A stretch of DNA of 64,000 nt from Vitellaria paradoxa (Eukaryota; Streptophyta; Magnoliopsida; Ericales; Sapotaceae), in the NCBI GenBank assembly GCA_019916065.1, contig JAINTL010000033.1:62001-126000 (forward strand), written 5' to 3'. Positions 55,306 to 64,000 of the stretch are shown piece after piece. The translations under genes were made by a program, and so were the position numbers. Under the pieces are notes generated by a model. That model worked only from the letters and a program-made list of their open reading frames with translations, was not told where the DNA came from and searched no databases. Positions within the stretch are counted from its first letter, which is position 1, and each line of letters opens with the position of its first letter.

Positions 55306-56502
55306 GTTTTGCTTTGCTGCTGTTGTTGTTTTAATTTCTTAATTACAAGGATTTAAAAAAATTTTAGGTATCTGTCACGAAGGAACAATCTATAAATCTC
55401 TTCAAGAGGGGGGAAAAACGACTGGAAAAATAAAAGAATATACAGTAACGTAAGTCTGAGATATTAATCTGTTTGATAATGATTTTTATGACAGTCGTTC
55501 CCGTAAAAAGTATGGCATGTGAATTTTGTCAAGTGGATGGCTCACATTTGTTAGCTTATAAACTTGCGTTTCTGTACCTACTCAAAGTTTCTGTTCTGCA
55601 TAGTAATTTAAGATTTTTGTGATGAACTTGTTTATAAAATCTTAAATGCTCCATGCAGAACAAAATAGCATGCTATTTTGTTGCGTTATTTCTGTATGCA
55701 AATCACATATGCCGCAGGTGCTATCACTTTTTGACTGAACTCTATAAATCAGTTAATTTGATTTTACCATTCTATATATCAAATTTGATTTTCCTATAAT
55801 CTGCTGGTCTCATTGTGTGTGGCTTGGTGTTCTTAATGTTTTGCACTTCAACAGTTGACAAGGGAAAAAATTAACTTGATAAAAATCCAAGAAGCAAGAA
55901 TAGGGATATGGGATACAGATGCAATGCAGATATGTGGAATATGGTGATTTTGGAAAAATAAGGATACTGATGGGGTGGCGATATGGCAAAAAAATATGTA
56001 TTTTTATTAGTGGTATATATGAACATAATATCTATAAAGAGCACTAATTCAACACTTCAATCCATAAACACATTTTAGTTTAAAGAACAGTAACAACAAA
56101 AAAATGAGATCTAGGATTTTATGATTTCAGTATTTTAGCTGCTCAATGTCAATATTAGTTATACTCCTTTTTGAGTTTTGAAGATAGTTTGGAGTTGTAA
56201 TGGATGTTATGGTCCTTTTTGCATCTTCTTGATGCTTTTATAAAATTTTAATTATTTATCAAAAAAATTAAAAAAAAAAAAAACATATTTGAAGAAAAAT
56301 ATGTTAACATAATTGGACCTCATGTGATGAATGACAATTTTTCTAATCTGGCGTGTTTGACAATTATTTCAACTTGTTTGATATATTAAGATGTGTTGAA
56401 TACGTTGTTGGTTTCATTTCCTGATAGATTAAACTTTTATGATAATTGGTAAGTTAATATGATTAAGAGCTTTGCTTCTAAAAGATATTGGGTTTGAGTC
56501 TT
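55306..56502. other. L1 intron 4, first part
   Basis: Non-coding. Contains the hairpin at 55593-55661 (listed) and a TRIM-like scrap at about 56430. Confidence 0.5.
55593..55661. repeat. 69-nt foldback in L1 intron 4
   Basis: GTTCTGCAT and ATTTAAGATTTT in the left arm pair with AAAATCTTAAAT and ATGCAGAAC in the right arm, with a small internal loop and a 15-20 nt terminal loop. Confidence 0.75.
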
Positions 56503-56661
56503 AGGGGGTGTTTGGTTGGTCAAAACCAACCAAAACCCACCGACTTTTATCAACTTTTTTGTACTTTTTTCCAATCAAATTTTACCATTTATCACTTTTA
56601 CATCAAATCTTTGTACTTTTTCTGTATTTTTTGCAAAAATTTTTTCAACCAAACACTCCCT
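56503..56661. mobile_element. Tourist-like MITE in L1 intron 4
   Basis: GGGGGTGTTTGGTTGG at the left and CAACCAAACACTCCC at the right, preceded by TTA and followed by TTG. Related to 19125-19265. Confidence 0.7.
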
Positions 56662-57782
56662 TGGTTTGGGGAAAATGCTAGTTTTTTTAGTAGATTTTTT
56701 CATATTATTTAGCCTGTTTTTAACCAAAAGTTAATTTTCTTTTTGGTTTTTATGGATTTTAGACATGTTATTCACATATTTAAAAAATGAATAAAAATAA
56801 GAAAAGTTATAAATGGGTTAAAAAAAAACTATTTTTGTTTTTTTGGATCAAAGAAGCAAATAAACTAACCAAATAGGCATAGCAATAGAAACAAAACAGA
56901 GTGTACACGAAGGATTGGGGCAAAACACAAATAATCACTTTTCGCATTTCTTGAACCTTAATTTTCACTTTGTCCTTATTTGTAATTTTACTTTTACTAA
57001 ATTGGTAATGCATATATTCTACTTGTACTAAAATCTTTGGACTCTAAATTGTATCTCCGAAGTTCCAACTTATGATTAACATAGACATAGTTGCATCTAT
57101 CAAATACAATATCATCTACAAACAACATACGCCAAATGATATTGTCCCGAATATGTTTAGTAAGTTTGTCCATAACTGGAGTGAAAATATAAGAGTTAGT
57201 AGTGGATCCTAGCGTAGATTAATTGTAATTAGGAAATCATGTGTATCCCTTGGTGGGCATGTTTTCTAGTAGTTTAAATTTTGGAGTTATTGGTAACTTG
57301 TGAATCAAGAGAAGCAAAAAGAATTGGAATAGATTGAGATATTTCGCAAAAAAAATAAAAAAAAGGAAATGAAAGACACGCTACATGTCGATTACAAATA
57401 CAACACCTTTTCTAAAGTGTTTGTGCTTCATTAATAAAGATTGAATTGATTGTCAAACCAATTAGGAGGTTAAGCAAGGAATCCACAAAAAATTGTTGGA
57501 GGTTCTGGCCTTTATTGGCCTTAGCCCATTGACATCTATCAACAGAGACCAAAGATGCCTAGCAATATCATCATAGAGTTAATACATCTATAAAAGATAT
57601 ATTTTATACTTGTTGTGGTCCGTTGTAGTAGGGCCCTTATGGCATATAAAGACAAGGGGCATGTAGGGCTTGCATACACATTTCTAAACAGTTTTGAAGG
57701 TCAAGAAATATGGATGGGGATGCAATTTGAATTGCAATATCTTGAGCTTGCTTTGTAGATATTTTCTCTCCCGTTTTGTACC

Positions 57783-58483
57783 GTAGGTGTCCAAAATGGA
57801 GGCACACCATCATTCATCGAGTAAAGTGACGCCACCCACTGGCCATGCCACCCGCACCATTCGCGCCACCTTCACTGGGGGTATTTGAGGTCAGGGAGTG
57901 TTTCAAACCTCAGACACTTGACTAAGCCTAAAAGTCAGGAGTGAGGCCTAGGGGTCACCCATAGCGGGACCATCCAGGCACAAGTGGCTTGGTGACTAAA
58001 GTTGGGATATTCGTCAATGCATCACCGACTAGCCCAAAGAAAAAGAAAATCACTACATGACAAAACTCATCCTCTACCTCATAACCGCCCCATACCTATA
58101 TGGCCATGACCTTTGTACCAGTCAACCAAGTAGTGGTAAGTAAGGGTGTTACCACCACTTGGTCAGAGTACCCTCACCTACTAACGTACCAACCCTTGCA
58201 AAGTAAGCCACATGGCCAAAGGACTATTGTCCTTGGCACGTGTAAGTTAGTCTTTTTGTCTTGACTCGCTCCCTATAAATACCCTCATCCACAACACTCC
58301 ATGGACACATGACCTATCCTTTTACCCTCCATTTCACCAAAAATCTGCAACTACCCTCTCTCTCCGTCGCTTCAAGCTGCCCTAGCTCTCACCCTATTTG
58401 TCTCTAGTGATTCCTCGCCATTGATGATGTATAGCATTATTCTTAGACGGTTGGAACATCCATCTGCATTCCGACTACCCACA
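57783..58483 (+). mobile_element. Solo LTR in L1 intron 4
   Basis: About 701 bp of less AT-rich DNA with LTR-promoter-like CCCTATAAATACCC at about 58270 and an end CTACCCACA. It is flanked by perfect 5-bp repeats GTACC (57778-57782, 58484-58488). Its second half is similar to 61780-61960 plus 63832-64000. No internal domain is present. Confidence 0.72.
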
Positions 58484-58754
58484 GTACCTAATTATTGAGT
58501 TCTTAGAGAAGGAAAGAAAAGTGGGTTGGATTTGCTTTAAATAGTAGCCTTTATTCTTTAATAAACTCCATATGTTGATTGGTTAATGTAAAAATTTATC
58601 AATGAGTGTGTATGTTTAGAGATCATATTTTATATCTGGACTTTACTCACATATCCTCCCTATCCATCAGGTTGCTCAGCTAGGAAAGATCTTGGGTCCC
58701 CAAGGACTCATGCCAAATCCAAAAGCTGGTACTGTTACAACTAATTTACCTCAG

Positions 58755-59736
58755 GTATGACCTAAATATTCTTGTTTCATGTACAGAAATTTGTATGTAG
58801 ATGCATTTTCATATCTTCCTTTTTTTCCCCCCTCAATAAGTGCATTTTTATATCTGTTTTACAGTGGCTATTCTTCCCGATGCTATAATTTGTGATGAAG
58901 TATTTTGATTTGGATTTTTTTTTTTTTCATGCTATGGTATAGCTTGTGTAGGATTCCAGCTTCTATATATAATTGCAAGCAACACTACAAAGACAAGGGA
59001 ATTCTGAGGGGAGAAACAAAAAGGTAATGAAAATCCTTAATCAATATTGTTGTTGAATTGTTTGATCGATTGTTGCCAAGCTGCCCTCTAAAGGTTGTGT
59101 TTTCTTGGGTGATTGGCTAACCATGAGATTTTCTATCTGATGACAACGGGACTAAGAGATCAAGGCGTGCCTCATTGATTTATTAATACGAGTTCTCAAT
59201 TCTAAATTGAAATTGGCAATCTTGGTTCAGCAGGAGCACAAAGGCAAAACCCCCACCAGACTTTTTCCGGGGACATTGTGCACCCACAAGGAGTACTTGA
59301 GGACCTATTTTCCTTACCAACTGTAATTTTTTTTTTTTCATTTGCTCGAATTCTTAATTGGTGGAGAGAGAGATATATATATAATCTGCTAACCCAACAT
59401 CAGCATTAGGTTGCACTAGCACCAGTCAACATTTAATTCCAAATAGTCTAATTCATCATGGATTAGAATAGTAAGAGAATCATAGTAAGATTATTTGTAA
59501 AAAGATTTAAGATTTGAAGGACTTTGTTCCTCAAATGCCAGAAATCTCAACATGGATATGGCATAAAATCTCTTTAGGAGTAGAAGCAACATAGTGAAAA
59601 GCCCTGGAATTGACTGCAGAATATAACAGACTTCTGGGCACATAACATTATCTCGAAGGAGAAAACTATCATTACATTACTGGCAACTAATATTTCATTT
59701 TTTACATACCACTGGAGGTTACAGTTCAGGACATTC
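58755..59736. other. Spacer past the last recognisable L1 exon
   Basis: Starts with an intron donor GTATGACC, but I find no further L1 exon. AT-rich, no repeat ends recognised. Confidence 0.5.
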
Positions 59737-59943
59737 TTACTCCTTGTGCAGATTATGAAGTATGTACAAGGAAGCAGAAGATAAGAAAATACACACAGAA
59801 TAGCTCAATAGATCCATACCAGTTGATATGGTCACCATCTTGCTCCTCTCAAACATCTTCACTAAAAGAATCATGACGATAACGTGCCCCACTTTTGTCT
59901 TTAATTCATCAAGTGAGCTGATTTTCATCCATTTAGGCCTCTC
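59737..59943 (-). CDS. Terminal exon of a UPF0114 (YqhA-like) membrane protein (partial)
   Basis: Minus-strand exon after an acceptor TTGTTGTAG: it reads ERPKWMKISSLDELKTKVGH, then VIVMILLVKMFERSKM, DLLSYSVCIFLSSASLYIL, HNLHKE and stop. This resembles the C-terminal part of the plant UPF0114 family (W...SLDELKxKVG, then two hydrophobic segments at about residues 19-30 and 45-62 of the exon). Function in plants is unknown to me. Earlier exons are not found up to 64000 and may be outside the window behind the Copia region, or this may be a relic. It is uninterrupted. Confidence 0.6.
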   Translation of the reverse strand, partial: ERPKWMKISSLDELKTKVGHVIVMILLVKMFERSKMVTISTGMDLLSYSVCIFLSSASLYILHNLHKE

Positions 59944-61779
59944 CTACAACAATCAAGAAACATTCAGCAACACTCTTTTAGGATTTTATCTTCCAGCAAG
60001 AGGGAGAAGAAAACAGGAAATCTTGTCATCTAAATGAAAAGTGAAGCACATGCATGCGCCTGTAAATTTCTAGTTCTAAACAAATATTCATAAATAGGAT
60101 ATACAAATAAGATGTTAAGAAAATTGACATTATTCTCAGCTGTTTCTTTTTTTTTTTTTTTCTTTTTGGCACTAGCGCCCCACCCACTCCCATAAATAAC
60201 AAGAATAAACGGAAAAATAAAAGGGAAAAAAAAAGCATATCCCATCATTGGTTCTGCCAATCCAGGGTGCTTTAGTGTAAGATGAGTTTAAAATATGAAT
60301 AGAAGTACAAAAAGAAGTAACATAACTGATAACAAATGGCAATACCACCACTGGTCCAAGCCAGGGTGCTCGGAGGGTATAAAGAGGTTTATGTAAATTT
60401 ATTTAGACTGGATTGTCAAGTTTCTGGTTCTCTTTTTCACACTAGGCAATTTAAAAGCAACTTTTAATACAAACTGGGTGAGGATAGAAATTCGTAGTTC
60501 TGGTGCTTTAAAGTACTCATTGAGTATGATTAATAGATGTGACTATTTAACAGGCGGGTAACCAGACGAGAAGAGATGAATTGAAAAGCTGCTTGATCTC
60601 TATGTAGACTCCAAGATGAGGAGTACAATATGTGTGTGGAAACATATAATGGATGAATTACAGAATGAAGATGACTAATAATAGGCAAACCTAAGCCTAA
60701 GTAGGGTCGCGTCCATCTATGATCTAACAAATTGGTAGTAAATGAAATATGCAGCGAGACCCAAACTAATACCATAATTTTTTTTTTTTCATATGAAATA
60801 CTATAATATTTTAAGTAAAGAATTTTCGAACAAGAGGTCCATCCCTTAAAGGACAGTATAATTTAGATAATGATAAAAAGAATTGGGGTAGTTCCCCCTG
60901 CTCTAAGACGGACCATCGCATAGACGATGTGGTATTCCATCTCCTCCGACTCCACCAATGTATAAGTAGAAGGGTCCTTCCTCCCATGGTGAAAAGTACC
61001 ATCTAGCCACAAGAATTGTCTCCTTGCAGAAAGGGTCCCCCAAACCACTCTTCATCCACCGGAACAATGGGAACCAACTTCCCTACCATCTCCAATTTAT
61101 CGCTATAGTCAGTGGGTTCTTATATTAGAGCTTCACCTTTCCTGGAAATCCCTCATTGGATAGAGATAAGGGGCTGGCTTTAGAGCTAACATGACTCGAG
61201 CAAGTAGCCTTGTGGGGAAGCAATGTGCACGCACGAGTCCTCCCATTGGCTTAATCAGAGCACACATATAGGAAGTACTAATGTTAGCTGATCCGCATCG
61301 TGTTAGCTCTACCTCAGTTGCCCACTTCTAGCATTCCCGTGGGAATGTCCCGAGACTCTCCTCTGCTGGAACCTCTTCCTCCCACAGTGGCATTCTATTT
61401 TGGTCTAGAGAAATTCTGGGCCCCACCATTGGACGCTATTGCGACTCCCACTCCTTTCAGTCACACCATATTACCTCAATGTGAGATCTTATTGCATGTG
61501 CTTCCGAAGTTCCAACACTTAGCCACGAAGGGAAGCACCTCCATCCCTTGGATTAGGAGTAAAACCTAAGGACCCATCTCATGGTCACACAATCACTTGT
61601 CGAACTATGAGGAAGAAACAACTTAGTGGTAAGAGTTAGGAGATCCATAAAAACTCTCTTAACCAACCTAGAGCACTACCAAACAAACTGACATGCTTAC
61701 TCATATAATATGATCAAAATCCATGTAACTCCAAACCACGCGAGGATGCCACCACTGCTTTAGTGTGATTATCCTCTCT
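59944..61779. other. Spacer or long intron, unclassified
   Basis: From about 60860 to 61620 the sequence is less AT-rich with short open stretches on both strands, typical of decayed LTR-element DNA, but no domain can be named. Confidence 0.45.
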
Positions 61780-61961
61780 GCAGATAAGTCTAACCATGCA
61801 GAAGTGGCTTCCTGCACAGGGGACCATTATTCTGGACATGTGAAAGTTATACGTCTTGGCTTGACCATTCCCTATATGTAGCCCATTTGTCTACCTTGGA
61901 CTCCCTCTCTCCTTCCCCTCACTCATTAGAACCATTCTATCAAGAAAAAAGAGATTATTTG

Positions 61962-63829
61962 CCAAAAAAATAGAAAATAAAAAAGATATTGAATGAAAGG
62001 CTTGACACCCTTAGGGTTGTCTATGTGCATATTTACATATTTAGGTCTTTGTACAACTAAGAAACAACTAATTACAATCATAATCTCCCTAAACAAATCA
62101 ATCAAATCAAATCAAATCACTAAACAGATCCTCTATACTAGGAATGGTTAAATCAAAAGATACGTTGCTATATTTACAATATTTTAACACTCCACCTCAA
62201 GGTAGAGCATATATATCATATATTCTAAACTTGTTAAAAATATACTTAACTCGAGATCCTCTAAGGGTTTTAGTGAATAAATTAACAAGTTGGTCTTCAA
62301 ACTGAACATGACCAATCTTAATGGTATTTTATAAGATTTTCTCTATGATAAAATGACAATCCACCACATTATGCTTAGTCATTTGATGAAATACTAGATT
62401 GGAGGCAATATGAACCATAGCCTAATTATCACGTAACAACTCTATTGGTTGTGAGTGCTAACTCTTATTTCTTTTATCATATTCGATATCCAGATTAACT
62501 CATGTGAGGTGTGAGCCATGCGCTATCCTCTGACTTTGTATTCAATTTTGCTACCACTATCTATTTTTTGCTTTTACATGATAATTACATTACTTCAAAC
62601 GAAGATGCAATAGCTTGTAATAGAGCATCTATCTAATAGTAATCCTACCTAATTTGCATCTATATACCCTTGTACTAAAGTATACTCATTACCCTAATAT
62701 GCCAAACCCCTTTCAGGTGCTCCTTTCAAATATCTCAGGATTCGAACAACTAAATCACAATGACTAGTATGAGATAATCCCAGATACCACGTATAGGGTA
62801 CAAAATGTCTAGTCCCATTAGCAAGATGTTTTTGCTTTCTAAGTCCAGTGAAGGCAATCTTAACTACTTTAACCTTTATCGATAATTTTTTCCATTCAAC
62901 TTTCGAGTAAGTAAATGGTAAGGCCAATTAGTGGAACCAAGGGGCTTGGATTATATGGGAAAAGCTCTCAAGATAGTACTAGAATTGAAAGCCACTGGCT
63001 ATCAGAGACAATGACTGGAATGACATAGAGTGTCATGGAGTCATGGGTGTTGCTGGAGTTTAGTCGTCAGCGGAGAAGATATTGGAAGGATCAACAGAGG
63101 AAGGCGACTAAGATGGTAGTTGTCACGTAATAAGAGACAAACTCACGTGCTTACACTCGTCAGAAATGGATCTGCAAGTAGATCTCACTTATCGAGGCTG
63201 TGGTGGCATGTTAAGGCAAACAACTGGCCAGCGATGGCTTATGGGCACAAGGTGAGGCTGGTAGCGGGTATGGTTGGGCTAGTAACTGACCAAGATAGGG
63301 TAGCTGAGGTTTCACAAATGCTACAGTTAGTGTTTTTGAAGATTCTTCTATCGTCGGCTAGGATTCTAATGTTTGAAGGTTTTGGTGAGGGCCATTGATG
63401 GTTAATGAATATTCAACAATGGTGAGTTATCTTTGAGGTTGAAAAATCTGGGGTCAAAATATGGGATTCCAACCTCTAGAGGCTCTAAATGGGAATGGGG
63501 GTTAGGGTAGACATCTTGATGCAAACACAGGATCCCAAAAAAAGAAAAAAATGGTTAGGATTTCTTGATACAGATCACAAATTTTGAAGAAAAGAGAAGA
63601 ATAGGATTTAGGATCACTACTCTAATACCATGTAAAAGAGATTTAATGAAATGCTTGACGCCCTTAGGGTTGTCTAAGTGTATATTATATACATTAAGCC
63701 CATGTGCAAACTAGAACAACCAAATACAATCATAATCTCCCTAATCAAATCAAATCTTCTAATAATTATTAATTAGATCTCTTATACTAGGAAAAAATGC
63801 ATATTTATCATATTTACAATATTCTAATA
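61962..63829 (-). mobile_element. Copia element, internally deleted, nested in an older LTR
   Basis: Right repeat 63631-63829 (5' LTR on the minus strand) and left repeat about 61962-62189 share CTTAGGGTTGTCTA, ACAATCATAATCTCCCTAA and ATACTAGGAA. Next to 63631 is a primer-binding site with TGGTATTAGAG on the minus strand. The PPT-like CTACCTTGAGGTGGAG precedes the 3' LTR. Only about 1.4 kb of interior remains. The body is similar to the Copia at 4068-6690. Confidence 0.8.
62330..62927 (-). pseudogene. Copia pol remnant (RT/RNase H end)
   Basis: The minus-strand frame at 62927-62694 ends [20 protein letters not shown], the conserved join between RT and RNase H in Copia. 62690-62330 is broken RNase H sequence similar to 4623-4384. 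No other domains. Confidence 0.75.
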
Positions 63830-64000
63830 CACACCACCATAGACAGACATCCTTCTAGTGCTTTCTCTCTCTCTTTCGATCCAAGTTACCCTAACTCTCA
63901 CCCACTTGCCTTTGGTGAAACCCACCATGGATACGACAAGCATTGGTCCGGGAAAATTGGAATATCCGACCTGACACCGATCATCCATAGAGATCTAGTA

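Larger units (their letters stand above)
47569..58754 (+). pseudogene. PRPL1: Plastid ribosomal protein L1 (nuclear gene), interrupted and decayed copy
   Basis: L1 binds 23S rRNA at the L1 stalk of the plastid ribosome. Exons by homology: 47569-47910 (start, Ser-rich transit peptide, KPKKGKA), 53966-54146 ([11 protein letters not shown], then [16 protein letters not shown]), 54254-54308 (LPKGTGKTVKVAVL), 55178-55305 ([33 protein letters not shown]), 58671-58754 ([20 protein letters not shown]). Lesions: exon 2 is 181 bp where flanking phases need 180 (extra A in the run at 54014-54017); a TAA at 54305-54307 stands where the family has Gln; the exon 4 acceptor reads CTACGG instead of AG; the last exon(s), about 95 residues, are not found. 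Introns are kept, so it is a segmental duplicate and not a retrocopy. A transcribed relic is possible. Confidence 0.88.
61780..64000. repeat. LTR-like repeat related to the solo LTR, split by a Copia
   Basis: Order of similar blocks: GGACCATTATTCTGGACATG at 61819 with GGACTATTGTCCTTGGCACG at 58221; then, after the Copia, CTCTCTCTCT, CAAGTTACCCTAACTCTCAC (63883) with CAAGCTGCCCTAGCTCTCAC (58372), and TTGGAATATCC-like with TTGGAACATCC. It runs off the window end. Confidence 0.6.

Noticed and set aside
59737..59943. Last exon of the L1 gene
   Set aside because: It is on the opposite strand and its sequence is a two-helix membrane protein, unlike the L1 C-terminus.

Overview
Nuclear genomic DNA of a flowering plant, almost certainly a eudicot. 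The protein-coding genes are split by GT-AG introns, the intergenic DNA is AT-rich, and all four transposon classes typical of plants (Copia LTR elements, LINE/SINE, hAT and PIF/Harbinger MITEs, Mutator-like elements) are present. I cannot name the species from the sequence.

Layout: (1) 1-14.1 kb, plus strand: the last seven exons of glutamine-fructose-6-phosphate aminotransferase (GFAT; glutaminase half lies upstream of the window). A 7.2 kb intron holds a degenerate antisense Copia element and TRIM-like repeats. (2) 14.1-18 kb: transposon-rich spacer with two clean PIF/Harbinger MITEs. (3) 18.3-23.9 kb, plus strand: an apparently intact three-exon cytochrome P450 of the CYP71 clan. A 325 bp near-perfect palindrome lies just upstream of its ATG and a second palindrome covers its last splice acceptor. 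(4) 24.9-35.05 kb, minus strand: a complete eight-exon RETICULATA-RELATED 4 gene (DUF3411, plastid protein), with a Copia element, a LINE fragment, a MITE and a SINE in its introns. (5) 34.9-40.7 kb: a tandem duplication of the 5' end and upstream DNA of that gene; the two copies have since collected different transposons. (6) 41-45.5 kb: MITE-dominated DNA. (7) 45.5-58.8 kb, plus strand: a decayed copy of the nuclear gene for plastid ribosomal protein L1. A Mutator-like element ends 6 bp before its ATG, a young Copia element sits 5 nt inside intron 1 and has duplicated the splice-donor bases as its target site, and the exons carry a frameshift, a nonsense codon, a lost splice acceptor and a missing 3' end. 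A solo LTR lies in intron 4. (8) 59-64 kb: one terminal exon of a UPF0114-like membrane protein on the minus strand, then a Copia element nested in an older LTR-like repeat.

The host genes do not form a pathway: GFAT is cytosolic hexosamine synthesis, the P450 is a membrane-anchored oxygenase, and RER4 and L1 are plastid-targeted. The most notable signals are the splice-donor-duplicating insertion in the L1 pseudogene, the two palindromes at the P450, the RER4 tandem duplication with its insertion history, and MITEs/SINEs dated relative to each other by nesting. I found no CRISPR, no viral insertion and no new multi-gene system. All divergence counts are hand counts.
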